A DNA stretch of 64,000 nucleotides. Origin: JAGRMG01 sp047975215 (GTDB lineage Bacteria > Pseudomonadota > Alphaproteobacteria > Rhodobacterales > Rhodobacteraceae). Positions 8,585 through 17,163 of this stretch are shown here, in pieces (position 1 is the first letter of the stretch; every line of letters starts with the position of its first letter). The notes under the pieces are model-generated. The model saw only the letters and a list, made by a program, of their open reading frames with translations. It searched no databases and was not told the DNA's origin. A program made the translations under genes and the position numbers. The stretch is from contig JBKEDD010000088.1 of the NCBI GenBank assembly GCA_047975215.1, positions 1 to 64,000 of the forward strand, written 5' to 3'.

Positions 8585-9433
8585 ATGCCCGAACGCACCG
8601 CCTTTCTGCCATCGCTTGCACTTGCCGCCCTGATGGCGATGCCGGTGGCCGCCGAACCGCCCAACGCCGAAACCGTCGTGGCGCGGGTCAACGGCGAGGA
8701 AATCCGGCTTGGTCATCTTATCATCGCCCGCGCGAGCCTGCCCCAGCAGTACCAGCAGATGCCGTCCGAAGTTCTGTACGGTGCCATTCTCGACCAGCTG
8801 ATTCAGCAGACCGCGCTGAAACAGGCCGGCCCCGACGAGACGCCCCGCCATGTCGAACTGTCGCTTGAAAACGAACGCCGTTCCCTGCTGGCGGCCGAGG
8901 TGATCGAGGACGTTCTGCGCGATGCGGTCGGCGAACAGGAGGTTCGCGCCGCCTATGAAAGCCGCTACGCCGACGGCAACGGGGGCGAGGAATACAACGC
9001 ATCGCACATTCTGGTAGAAACCGAGGAGGAGGCCGCCGCGATCAAGGCAGAGCTGGAAGCCGGGGCCGATTTCGCCCAGACCGCCAAGGAAAAATCCACC
9101 GGCCCGTCAGGTCCGAATGGCGGCGAACTGGGATGGTTCGGCACCGGCCAGATGGTGCCGGAATTCGAAGCCGCCGTGATCGCCCTGGAACCGGGCGCGA
9201 TCTCGGACCCGGTCAAGACGCAGTTTGGCTGGCATATCGTGATCCTGAACGACAAGCGCATTGCCCAAGCCCCGGCCTTTGACGAGGTGCGCGAGGAGAT
9301 CGCGGGCGAATTGCAGCGCGCGGCGGTCGAGGCCAAGGTCGCGGAACTGACCGATGCGGCCGAGGTAGAGCGCCCGGCGGTTGAAGGTCTGACGCCGGAC
9401 ATGCTTCTCGATCTGGACCTGGTAAGGAACTGA
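8585..9433 (+). CDS. Parvulin-type peptidyl-prolyl cis-trans isomerase, exported
   Basis: 282 residues with a signal peptide (about 1-22, ...MPVAAE), a SurA/PrsA-like N-terminal helical region, and a PpiC rotamase domain (about 135-225; ASHILVETEEEA, GPNGGELGWFGTGQMVPEFE, FGWHIV). It should act as a periplasmic folding catalyst for outer-membrane or secreted proteins. The ATG at 8585 follows GAGGA. It is divergent from secA by 178 bp and 3 bp upstream of argJ, so it is probably co-transcribed with argJ and mutT. Confidence 0.93.
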   Translation: MPERTAFLPSLALAALMAMPVAAEPPNAETVVARVNGEEIRLGHLIIARASLPQQYQQMPSEVLYGAILDQLIQQTALKQAGPDETPRHVELSLENERRSLLAAEVIEDVLRDAVGEQEVRAAYESRYADGNGGEEYNASHILVETEEEAAAIKAELEAGADFAQTAKEKSTGPSGPNGGELGWFGTGQMVPEFEAAVIALEPGAISDPVKTQFGWHIVILNDKRIAQAPAFDEVREEIAGELQRAAVEAKVAELTDAAEVERPAVEGLTPDMLLDLDLVRN

Positions 9434-9436
9434 GCC

Positions 9437-10663
9437 GTGGCCAAACCGCTGCCCGTCTCGCCGCTGGCACCGGCCAACTTTCCCGATCTTCCGGTCATCC
9501 GCGGGGTGCGTTTCGCCTCGGCTGCCGCGGGGGTACGCTATGAAGGGCGGACCGACGTGATGCTCGCGCTCATGGATCCGGGCACGACGGTCGCCGGCGT
9601 GTTCACCCGGTCGGCCACGCGGTCCGCGCCGGTGCTGGATTGCCAGAGCAAGCTGGGCGGCGCAAGGGATCGGGGCGCGGCGATCCTGGTCAATTCCGGC
9701 AACTCCAACGCCTTTACCGGCCATCATGGCCGAACTTCGGTTCAGGCGGTTACGAACGCGGTGGCAGACGTTACCGGCGTGCCGGTCGAACGCGTCTTTA
9801 CCGCCTCGACGGGGGTGATCGGCGAACCGCTGCCCCATGACCGGATCGTCGCCAGACTGGGCGATCTGAACGGCGCGCTGGAACCCGGCGGGATAGAGCG
9901 CGCGGCGCGCGCGATCATGACGACCGACACGTTCGCCAAGGGCGCCGCCGCGCGGATCGAGATTGGCGGCAAGCCGGTATCCATCGCCGGTATTGCCAAG
10001 GGGTCGGGCATGATCGCGCCCGACATGGCGACGATGCTGGTCTATATCTTCACCGACGCGGCATACGACCAGGCGACGTTGCAGACGCTTCTGGCCAGCC
10101 TGACCGACCGGACCTTCAATTGCATCACCGTGGACAGCGATACCTCGACCTCCGACAGTCTGATGCTGTGCGCCACCGGCGCGGCGGAAGTCGATGCCAC
10201 CGACGATGCGGGGTTCGCGGATGCCCTGCATGGGGTGATGCTGGATCTGGCGCATCAGGTGGTTCGCGACGGCGAGGGTGCGACGAAGTTCGTCGAGGTC
10301 CGCATCACCGGCGCCGCAAGCGATGCCGACGCCAGGACGCACGGTATGTCGATAGCCAATTCGCCACTGGTCAAGACCGCGATCGCCGGCGAGGATCCGA
10401 ACTGGGGCCGCATTGTCATGGCGATAGGAAAATCCGGCGCGGCGGCCGACCGTGACCTTCTCTCGATCCGGTTCGGCGACATCCTCGTCGCGGAACACGG
10501 CTGGGTCAGCCCGGGATATCGCGAAGACGCCGCCGCCGCCTACATGAAGGGCCAGGATCTGACGATCGCGGCCGATCTGGGCCTTGGCGACGGCAAGGCG
10601 ACGGTCTGGACCTGCGATCTTACGCACGGATACATCCAGATCAACGCTGACTACCGATCGTGA
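9437..10663 (+). CDS. argJ: Bifunctional glutamate N-acetyltransferase / amino-acid acetyltransferase ArgJ
   Basis: 408 residues, GTG start 3 bp after the previous stop. ArgJ transfers acetyl from N-acetylornithine to glutamate in arginine biosynthesis and matures by self-cleavage into alpha and beta chains. The cleavage region KGSGMIAPDMATML is present, with the nucleophilic Thr at residue 199. Other conserved stretches are NSGNSNAFTG near the N-terminus and EDPNWGRIVMAIGKSG in the beta chain. argG, a later step of the same pathway, is 25 kb away. Whether this enzyme is mono- or bifunctional cannot be read from sequence alone. Confidence 0.97.
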   Translation: MAKPLPVSPLAPANFPDLPVIRGVRFASAAAGVRYEGRTDVMLALMDPGTTVAGVFTRSATRSAPVLDCQSKLGGARDRGAAILVNSGNSNAFTGHHGRTSVQAVTNAVADVTGVPVERVFTASTGVIGEPLPHDRIVARLGDLNGALEPGGIERAARAIMTTDTFAKGAAARIEIGGKPVSIAGIAKGSGMIAPDMATMLVYIFTDAAYDQATLQTLLASLTDRTFNCITVDSDTSTSDSLMLCATGAAEVDATDDAGFADALHGVMLDLAHQVVRDGEGATKFVEVRITGAASDADARTHGMSIANSPLVKTAIAGEDPNWGRIVMAIGKSGAAADRDLLSIRFGDILVAEHGWVSPGYREDAAAAYMKGQDLTIAADLGLGDGKATVWTCDLTHGYIQINADYRS

Positions 10664-11085
10664 CGGGTGCGGCAGTGGCGGCGGGGGTGAAAACCGTTCT
10701 GGTTTCGGCCGTTGCGCTGATAGACGTGGACGGGCGGGTGCTGCTGGCACAGCGCCCGCAGGGCAAGCCAATGGCGGGCCTCTGGGAGTTTCCGGGCGGC
10801 AAGGTCGAGCGCGGCGAGACCCCCGAGGCCGCGCTTGTCCGCGAGCTGCACGAGGAACTGGGTATCGACACCTGGGCGTCATGTCTGGCGCCGTTGACCT
10901 TCGCCAGCCACGGCTATGACGATTTCCATCTGCTGATGCCGCTGTTTGCGTGCCGCAAATGGCAGGGCGTGCCCCAGGCGCGCGAAGGCCAGGTCTTGAA
11001 ATGGGTAAGGGCCCGCGATCTGCGCGACTATCCCATGCCGCCCGCCGATCTTCCCCTGATTCCGATCCTGCGGGACTGGCTATAG
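10660..11085 (+). CDS. mutT: (d)CTP/8-oxo-dGTP pyrophosphatase, MutT/Nudix
   Basis: 141 residues. The Nudix box (GGKVERGETPEAALVRELHE then ELGI) is intact, and the WEFPGGK context is typical of MutT, which hydrolyses 8-oxo-dGTP and prevents A-to-C transversions. The GTG start overlaps the argJ stop by 4 bp (GTGA), implying translational coupling. The argJ-mutT pairing is common in Alphaproteobacteria. Confidence 0.92.
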   Translation: MTGAAVAAGVKTVLVSAVALIDVDGRVLLAQRPQGKPMAGLWEFPGGKVERGETPEAALVRELHEELGIDTWASCLAPLTFASHGYDDFHLLMPLFACRKWQGVPQAREGQVLKWVRARDLRDYPMPPADLPLIPILRDWL

Positions 11086-11219
11086 GCGCGAATCACTCGG
11101 GAAGTTCTGGAAACGAACGCGCAGTGACAGCCCGTTTGGCGGTTTCATTCGAAAAACCCGATGCAACTGGTACCAGATTCCACACTATTTACTTCTTGTG
11201 ATACGATTGTGCATATTCC

Positions 11220-11240
11220 GTTAACACTTTTTCGTGTAAC
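11220..11240 (+). promoter_or_regulatory. AT-rich promoter region with imperfect inverted repeat
   Basis: GTTAACAC and GTGTAAC flank a TTTTTC loop, an imperfect inverted repeat 34 bp before the 44-residue gene. The surrounding 11160-11260 is clearly AT-richer than its neighbours and also holds the palindrome CTGGTACCAG at 11165-11174. It is likely a promoter/operator region; no confident -35/-10 pair was chosen. Confidence 0.35.
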
Positions 11241-11274
11241 CTATGCCTGTCTTGTTCTTTGGGGAGGATTTGAC

Positions 11275-11409
11275 TTGCTTCGAACCATCACCGTGGGCAG
11301 TTGCGTTTCCATTCAGGGAATCTATGTCCGCACGCTGTCTGACGGTCGTATCGTCGTCAGGGTTGGCAAGGATCTGTTCGAAGGGCGGCCGGTAAAAGTA
11401 GCCGCCTGA
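11275..11409 (+). CDS. Small basic protein of unknown function (44 aa)
   Basis: A 44-residue product, largely beta-patterned, basic at the C-terminus (TVGSCVSIQG..., VVRVGKDLFEGRPVKVAA). The TTG at 11275 is preferred because GGAGGA lies 6 bp upstream. The open frame continues to an ATG at 11161, but that extension crosses the AT-rich promoter region and reads as non-coding. The gene has its own promoter-like region and a strong terminator, which supports a real small transcript. I recognise no family and infer no function. Confidence 0.6.
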   Translation: MLRTITVGSCVSIQGIYVRTLSDGRIVVRVGKDLFEGRPVKVAA

Positions 11410-11435
11410 TAACCACCACTCACAAAAACTGACAA

Positions 11436-11470
11436 GGGGACAGCGGCCATTTGCTGTCCCCTCCTTTTTT
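11436..11470 (+). terminator. Rho-independent terminator
   Basis: GGGGACAGC (11436-11444) pairs with GCTGTCCCC (11453-11461), followed by TCCTTTTTT. It closes the small gene and lies between it and the convergent infB. Confidence 0.92.
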
Positions 11471-11494
11471 GTCCGCCGGACGGCTCCGTTCGCG

Positions 11495-13972
11495 TCAAAG
11501 CGAACGTTCGATTTCCTCGCGCTCGAAGATCTCGATCACGTCGCCCTCGCGGATGTCGTCGTAGTTCTCGAACGCCATGCCGCATTCCTGACCCGACTGC
11601 ACCTCTGCCACTTCGTCCTTGAAGCGTTTCAGCGTCTTGAGCGTACCCTCGTGGATCACCACGTTGTCGCGCAGCAGGCGTACCCCGGCCGACCGGCGGG
11701 CGACACCCTCGGTGACAAGACAGCCCGCGACCTTGCCGACGCCCGAGACCTTGAACACTTCGCGAATCTCGGCGTAGCCGATGAACTTCTCGCGAACCTC
11801 GGCCGACAACAGACCGCTGGCGGCCTTCTTGATGTCGTCCACCAGATCATAGATCACCGAGTAATAGCGCAGTTCCACACTCTTCTGGTTGGCGCTGTTG
11901 CGCGCCGGGGCATTGGCGCGGACATTGAAGCCGACGATCGGTGCGCCCGACGCCTCGGCAAGGCCGACATCGGTTTCGGTGATGGCGCCGACACCGAAAT
12001 GCAGCACACGCACACGAACCTCCTCGTTGCCGATCTTTTCCATCGCCTGAACGATGGCCTCGGCAGAGCCCTGCACATCGGCCTTCAGAACGATTGGCAG
12101 TTCGGCGACCGACTCATCCGCCTTGGCCTTGGCCAGAAGCTGATCCAGCGTCGTCGCCGCGCCGGCGGCGGCGCGTTTGTCCTTGGCCGCGCCGGCCCGG
12201 TACGCGGCGATCTCGCGCGCCTGGGCTTCGGTGTCGACCACGTTCAGCACATCGCCCGCCTCGGGTGTGCCGTTCAGACCCAGCACCTCGACGGGAACCG
12301 ACGGGCCGGCTTCCTTCACCCGCTCGCCCTTGTCGTTCTCCATGGCGCGGACGCGGCCCCATTGTTCACCGACCACGAATATGTCGCCCTGCCGCAACGT
12401 GCCGGTCTGCACCAACACCGTCGCCACCGGGCCGCGGCCGACATCCAGCTTGGCCTCGATCACCGCACCCTGTGCCGCGCGGTCCGGATTGGCCTTGAGT
12501 TCCAGCAGTTCGGCCTGCAACGCGATGGCTTCCAGCAGATTGTCGAGCCCCTGACCGGTGATGGCCGATACCTCGACATCCTGCACGTCGCCCGACATCT
12601 CTTCGACGATGACTTCGTGCTGCAACAGATCGGTACGAACCTTGGTCGGGTCGGCCGCCGGGCGGTCGATCTTGTTGATCGCCACGATCATCGGCACACC
12701 GGCCGCCTTGGCATGATTGATCGCCTCGACGGTCTGGGGCATCACGGCATCGTCGGCCGCGACCACCAGCACCACGATATCCGTAACCTGCGCCCCGCGC
12801 GAGCGCATGGAGGTGAACGCGGCGTGGCCCGGCGTATCCAGGAAGGTCAGAAGCTGACCGTCATCGGTATTGACCTGATACGCACCGATATGCTGGGTGA
12901 TGCCACCGGCCTCGCCCGCGACGACCTTGGCATTGCGGATCGCATCCAGCAGCGAGGTCTTGCCATGGTCCACATGGCCCATGACGGTAATCACCGGCGG
13001 GCGCGGTTTCAGGTCGCCCTCGTCATCTTCGACCTGGGCGATCACGTCCTCGACATCCGCATCGGAAACGCGAACCGTCTTGTGTCCGAATTCCTCGATG
13101 ATCAGTTCGGCGGTATCCGCGTCGATGGCTTGATTCTGCGTAACCATCATGCCCATGTTCATCAGGGCCTTGACCACCGCGGCCACGCGCTCGGCCATGC
13201 GGTTGGCCAGTTCCGAAACCACGATGGTTTCGGGCAGCTGCACCTCGCGGATCACCTTTTCGCGTTCGGCACTTCCGCCCATCGCCTTCTGGCGCGCACG
13301 CTCCTGCTTGCGCTTCATCGCTGCGACAGACCGCTGGCGGCCGCCTTCGCCACCGCGCAGCGCCTGGTTCAGAGTCAGTTTGCCTGAACGGCGGCCGTCA
13401 TCGCGCGCCTTGCCGCGCGTGTTGCGATCCTCGCGTTCGCGATCGGTCTTGCGCGGGCTCGACGCCGGAACCGCCTTGGGCGCAGGGCTGCGCGACGCCG
13501 CCGCCTCGGGCGCGGCAGGCTCGGCCGCCCGCCTGGCGGCTTCTTCCGCCTCGCGACGCTGGCGCTCTTCCTCTTCGGCCTTGGCCTTCAGCGCCTCTTC
13601 GCGCTCCCGCTCCTCGCGCTCCTTGGCCTCGGCCTCCTCGCGGCGGCGTTCGCGCTCGTCCGCGCGGGCCTTTTCCTCGGCTTCGCGCTGCGCGGCCTCT
13701 TCGGACTCGCGCGCCTTGGCGGCCTGAACCGCCTTCAGCCGACGCTCCATCTCGGCATCGGAAATCCCCGCCGGGCGCCTGGCCGGATCACCCGACGGCG
13801 TCTTGGCCGAACCGGCGGGCTTGGCGGCACCTGGCTTGGGCACCACGACACGCTTGCGCTTGGTTTCCACCACGACATTCTTGGTCCGTCCGTGGCTGAA
13901 ACTCTGTTTCACGTTCCCCGAACGGGAACCTCCACGCAGGCCCAAGGTCTTTTTGCCGTCACTATCGCTCAT
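11495..13972 (-). CDS. infB: Translation initiation factor IF-2
   Basis: 825-residue GTPase that places fMet-tRNA on the 30S subunit. The first ~170 residues are highly charged, with long runs of Glu/Arg/Ala predicted to be helical or coiled coil. The G domain then carries GHVDHGKTSLL (G1), DTPGHAAF (G3) and NKID (G4), followed by domains II-IV. The ATG at 13972 is used; an adjacent upstream TTG is also in frame. It is the last gene of rimP-nusA-ylxR-infB, 8 bp after the previous stop. Confidence 0.98.
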   Translation of the reverse strand: MSDSDGKKTLGLRGGSRSGNVKQSFSHGRTKNVVVETKRKRVVVPKPGAAKPAGSAKTPSGDPARRPAGISDAEMERRLKAVQAAKARESEEAAQREAEEKARADERERRREEAEAKEREEREREEALKAKAEEEERQRREAEEAARRAAEPAAPEAAASRSPAPKAVPASSPRKTDREREDRNTRGKARDDGRRSGKLTLNQALRGGEGGRQRSVAAMKRKQERARQKAMGGSAEREKVIREVQLPETIVVSELANRMAERVAAVVKALMNMGMMVTQNQAIDADTAELIIEEFGHKTVRVSDADVEDVIAQVEDDEGDLKPRPPVITVMGHVDHGKTSLLDAIRNAKVVAGEAGGITQHIGAYQVNTDDGQLLTFLDTPGHAAFTSMRSRGAQVTDIVVLVVAADDAVMPQTVEAINHAKAAGVPMIVAINKIDRPAADPTKVRTDLLQHEVIVEEMSGDVQDVEVSAITGQGLDNLLEAIALQAELLELKANPDRAAQGAVIEAKLDVGRGPVATVLVQTGTLRQGDIFVVGEQWGRVRAMENDKGERVKEAGPSVPVEVLGLNGTPEAGDVLNVVDTEAQAREIAAYRAGAAKDKRAAAGAATTLDQLLAKAKADESVAELPIVLKADVQGSAEAIVQAMEKIGNEEVRVRVLHFGVGAITETDVGLAEASGAPIVGFNVRANAPARNSANQKSVELRYYSVIYDLVDDIKKAASGLLSAEVREKFIGYAEIREVFKVSGVGKVAGCLVTEGVARRSAGVRLLRDNVVIHEGTLKTLKRFKDEVAEVQSGQECGMAFENYDDIREGDVIEIFEREEIERSL

Positions 13973-13980
13973 CAAGCTCT

Positions 13981-14601
13981 TTACCCTTCCAGGCGGCCCC
14001 TGCCGCCATCCGTTTCGCGCAAGCCGCGCAGGCGTTGCGCATCCTCTACAACACGTTTGCCGAGTCCACCAGAGGCGAGCGCCGCATGTATCACAGTTTG
14101 GCGGCCAAAGGCCATGCCCAGCTCGTCCGCGGTCAACCAGCCGACATATTTGCCGAAATGCGGGGTGCTCAGCTTGGACTTGCCGCGGCCCGATCCATCG
14201 GCGGCCTGGATCAGCACCCAGGCCGCATCGCGGTCGAGCCAGGCCTTCACCTTCTCATAGCCTGCCACCGCGTCACCCGACTTGCGCGCCAGGCTGATCA
14301 GTTCGACAACGCGCCGCACAAGCAGCGCCTCGACCGTCTCGATCAACCCGTCCGGGATCGTAACCGGCTGTTTCAGCCCGCGGGCGAACAGCTTCTTGTT
14401 CACCGCCCGATCCAGCGCGGCCCGGTCGGCGGCGACATAGACGCCACGGCCGGGCAGCTTGCCCGAAATGTCGGGCACCACGGCACCATCGGGACCGGCG
14501 ACAAAGCGGATCAGCCCGTGTTTGGGCTGAACCTCGCCGGTGGCCATGCACTTGCGCTCCGGTCCGTCCGTCCGGTTCTTCGAGGCGCCGCCGCGTCCCA
14601 T
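13981..14601 (-). CDS. YlxR (DUF448) domain fused to an L7Ae-like domain, RNA-binding
   Basis: 206 residues. The N-terminal half is a YlxR/DUF448 domain (PERKCMATGEVQPKHGLIRF and LPGRGVYVAADRAALDRAV). The C-terminal half resembles the ribosomal L7Ae/L30e fold (SLARKSGDAVAGYEKVKAWL). The fusion, placed between nusA and infB, is typical of Alphaproteobacteria. YlxR acts in RNA-related processes, with a nucleoid/RNase P-linked role reported in Bacillus; its role here is unknown. The ATG at 14601, 22 bp after the nusA stop, was chosen; an in-frame ATG at 14676 inside nusA is possible. Confidence 0.9.
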   Translation of the reverse strand: MGRGGASKNRTDGPERKCMATGEVQPKHGLIRFVAGPDGAVVPDISGKLPGRGVYVAADRAALDRAVNKKLFARGLKQPVTIPDGLIETVEALLVRRVVELISLARKSGDAVAGYEKVKAWLDRDAAWVLIQAADGSGRGKSKLSTPHFGKYVGWLTADELGMAFGRQTVIHAALASGGLGKRVVEDAQRLRGLRETDGGRGRLEG

Positions 14602-14623
14602 GGGTACAACCCGGGGCCTGCGG

Positions 14624-16402
14624 TCAGGCCCCGGCCTCCGCTTCGATCGCGTCGGATTCGGGCTCGTCTTCCTCATCCGCGCTTTCCAGATCGGCCGGAT
14701 CGACCCAGCCCAGCAGAATGCGCGCGTTCATGACCAGATGCTGCGCCTCTTCCAGCGACATGTCGAAGGGTTCGAGCAACCCGTCATCCTTGACGCGTTC
14801 GCCATCGACCGTGGTCCATCCCCCGGCCAGTTCCCAATCGGCGCAGGTTGCGAAATCCTCCAGCGTCTTCACGCCGTCCTGCGCCAGCGCCTCGATCATC
14901 TGCGGGGTAAGCCCCTCGAATTCGATCAGGCTGTCCTCGGCACCAAGGGCGCGTGCGCTTTCCAGCGCCGCCCTGGCCTGCGCCTCGAGGTAGTCGCGGG
15001 CACGCGCCTGCAATTCCTGCGCCGTGTCTTCATCCACCCCGTCGATTACAAGCAGTTCGTCCTTCTCGACATAGGCGACCTCTTCGAGGTTGGTGAAGCC
15101 CTCGGAAACCAGAAGCTGGGCAAAGAACTCGTCCAGATCCAGCGTGTCCATGAACAGCCTCGTGCGCTCCTCGAAGTCCTTCTGGCGCCGCGCGCTTTCC
15201 TCTTCCTCGGTCATGATGTCGATATCCAGCCCCGTGAGCTGACTGGCCAGCCGCACGTTCTGGCCGCGACGGCCGATGGCAAGCGAAAGCTGTTCCTCGG
15301 GCACCACCACCTCGATTCGCTCGGCTTCCTCGTCCAGAACCACCTTGGTCACTTCCGCGGGCTGCAACGCATTGACCAGGAAGGTCGGCAGATCCTCGCT
15401 CCACGGGATGATGTCGATCTTTTCGGCCTGCAACTCGGTCACCACGGCCTGCACGCGGGAACCGCGCATACCGACGCAGGCGCCAACCGGGTCGATCGAG
15501 TTGTCATAGGAAATCACCGCGATCTTGGCGCGGCTGCCGGGGTCGCGGGCCACCGCCTTGATCTCGATTATGCCGTCATAGATTTCGGGCACTTCCATCT
15601 TGAACAGCTCGGCCATGAACTCGGGCGCGGTGCGCGAAAGGAAGATCTGCGGCCCGCGCACCTCGCGGCGCACATCCTTGATGTAGCAGCGGATGCGGTC
15701 GTTGGGACGATAGCTTTCGCGGCCGATCTTCTCGTTGCGGCGCAGAATCGCCTCGCCGGCGCCGACATCGACGATGACGTTGCCGTATTCCTCGCGCTTG
15801 ACCAGCCCGTTGATGATGGTGCCGGCGCGGTCCTTGAATTCCTCGAACTGGCGGTCGCGTTCCGCCTCGCGGACCTTTTGCAGGATCACCTGCTTGGCCG
15901 ACTGCGCCGCGATCCGGCCCATCTCGACCGGGGGAACCTCGTCAACGATCTCGTCACCTGTCTCAGGCGGGGTGTCCTGATCCACGCCGTCCATCAGGGC
16001 GCGGTCAAGCTCGGTCGGTTTGCGCATCAGGAAGCGGCGGATGCGGCGGGTCTGTGCCGGTTCGCCATCCACGCCTTCGATATTGGCGATTCCGGCCACA
16101 ACCGCCACGTCGGGGCGCGACCGCGAAACCTCGGTTGCGCCCTGTTCATGGGTAAATTCGGCCTGATAGTTCTCGAATTCTTCATCCTCGACCACGGTGC
16201 GAACGCGGGTAAAGGTCGCCCGACCGGTCTTGCGGTCGATGCTCACACGGATGTCCATCTCGGCGCCATAGCGGCTCTTGGCGGCGCGGGCGAGGCTCTC
16301 TTCCATCGCCTCGATCACAAGACCGGGATCGATCATCTTCTCGCGGGCCACGGCCTCGGCGGTTTGCAACAGCTCAAGCTGGTTTGCAGAGGTGATTGCC
16401 AT
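14624..16402 (-). CDS. nusA: Transcription termination/antitermination factor NusA
   Basis: 592 residues. An N-terminal RNA-polymerase-binding domain (about 1-125) is followed by S1, KH1 and KH2 RNA-binding domains (SRTAPEFMAELFKMEVPEIY, GACVGMRGSRVQAVVTEL, AIGRRGQNVRLASQLTG) and C-terminal acidic helix-hairpin-helix repeats, ending in a very acidic tail. It modulates pausing, Rho-dependent and intrinsic termination. Its start overlaps the rimP stop by 1 nt (TGATG), so translation is coupled. Confidence 0.98.
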   Translation of the reverse strand: MAITSANQLELLQTAEAVAREKMIDPGLVIEAMEESLARAAKSRYGAEMDIRVSIDRKTGRATFTRVRTVVEDEEFENYQAEFTHEQGATEVSRSRPDVAVVAGIANIEGVDGEPAQTRRIRRFLMRKPTELDRALMDGVDQDTPPETGDEIVDEVPPVEMGRIAAQSAKQVILQKVREAERDRQFEEFKDRAGTIINGLVKREEYGNVIVDVGAGEAILRRNEKIGRESYRPNDRIRCYIKDVRREVRGPQIFLSRTAPEFMAELFKMEVPEIYDGIIEIKAVARDPGSRAKIAVISYDNSIDPVGACVGMRGSRVQAVVTELQAEKIDIIPWSEDLPTFLVNALQPAEVTKVVLDEEAERIEVVVPEEQLSLAIGRRGQNVRLASQLTGLDIDIMTEEEESARRQKDFEERTRLFMDTLDLDEFFAQLLVSEGFTNLEEVAYVEKDELLVIDGVDEDTAQELQARARDYLEAQARAALESARALGAEDSLIEFEGLTPQMIEALAQDGVKTLEDFATCADWELAGGWTTVDGERVKDDGLLEPFDMSLEEAQHLVMNARILLGWVDPADLESADEEDEPESDAIEAEAGA

Positions 16403-16983
16403 CAGTTGTTCTCCTCGTCCGACCTGTCGGTCTCGATGATTTCGTCAAAACGGTCTTCGTTCAGCGCGCCCGCGGATTTCCGCTGGCGCAGCATTTCCTT
16501 GATCAGCTCGTCGGTCAGAACCAGCTTGGCCTCGCTCAGCCAGTCGAATTTCAGCCCGATCGTTCCTTCCTCGACATTGATCAGCACCTCGTCGCCGTCG
16601 ATACCGGCAAGTTCGCCCTTGAACCGGCGGCGTCCGTCGATCGGCTCGGCGGTCTCCAGCTTGGCCTCATAGCCCTGAAAGGCGTCAAAATCCTTGAGCC
16701 TTGTCAGCGGCCGGTCAATACCGGGGCTGGACACTTCCAGCGTATAGGCGTCAAGAATCGGATCCTCGACATCCAGTACCGCGCTGACGGCGTTGGAAAC
16801 GGCGGCGCATTCGTCCACCTCTATGCCGCCCTCGGGCCGGTCGGCCATGATCTGCAATATCGTGGACTTGCCCGACATCAACCGCACCCGCACCAGCTCA
16901 AGCCCGAGATCCTCGATTGCCGGGGTGACGATTTCGGCGATGCGCCGGTCCATCGCCGACTTTGCGATCAGGTCATTGCTCAT
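16402..16983 (-). CDS. rimP: Ribosome maturation factor RimP
   Basis: 193 residues, needed for 30S subunit maturation. The N-terminal RimP domain includes GLELVRVRLMSGK and LEVSSPGIDRPL, followed by the C-terminal SH3-like domain. It is the first gene of the rimP-nusA-ylxR-infB operon. The leader carries a promoter and a terminator-like hairpin. Confidence 0.96.
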   Translation of the reverse strand: MSNDLIAKSAMDRRIAEIVTPAIEDLGLELVRVRLMSGKSTILQIMADRPEGGIEVDECAAVSNAVSAVLDVEDPILDAYTLEVSSPGIDRPLTRLKDFDAFQGYEAKLETAEPIDGRRRFKGELAGIDGDEVLINVEEGTIGLKFDWLSEAKLVLTDELIKEMLRQRKSAGALNEDRFDEIIETDRSDEENN

Positions 16984-17024
16984 TCTCGTTCACATATTCC
17001 GCAGGGGCCGTGAGTTGCACGCAC

Positions 17025-17047
17025 AAAAAAACGGGCGCGCGGCCCGT
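17025..17047 (-). terminator. Intrinsic terminator / candidate attenuator in the rimP leader
   Basis: On the minus strand ACGGGC (17047-17042), a 5-nt loop, GCCCGT (17036-17031) and seven T (17031-17025). It lies between the best rimP promoter (17102-17130) and the rimP ATG (16983), so it would sit inside the operon leader. It could also simply end transcription of the methyltransferase upstream. Confidence 0.75.
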
Positions 17048-17101
17048 TACATCCTTCCGGTGGAGCCTCGGGTTTGGACCCCGACGCGCCGCTTTCGAGG
17101 G

Positions 17102-17130
17102 GATATACGCAACGTGAAACGAGTCTGCAA
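17102..17130 (-). promoter_or_regulatory. Predicted sigma-70 promoter for rimP-nusA-infB
   Basis: On the minus strand TTGCAG (17130-17125), a 17-bp spacer, TATATC (17107-17102). Start expected near 17095, leaving a leader of about 110 nt. The leader contains a stem TCGGG/CCCGA and then the terminator-like hairpin. Confidence 0.55.
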
Positions 17131-17163
17131 GGGGTTTGAACGTACCCTGCCGCGCCGCCCCGG

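Noticed and set aside
14540..16672. 710-codon frame opposite nusA/rimP
   Set aside because: Shadow of conserved NusA and RimP.
17041..17100. Possible tRNA in the rimP leader, by analogy with E. coli metY-rimP
   Set aside because: No cloverleaf with a proper T-arm or anticodon arm can be drawn; the sequence is better read as leader hairpins.
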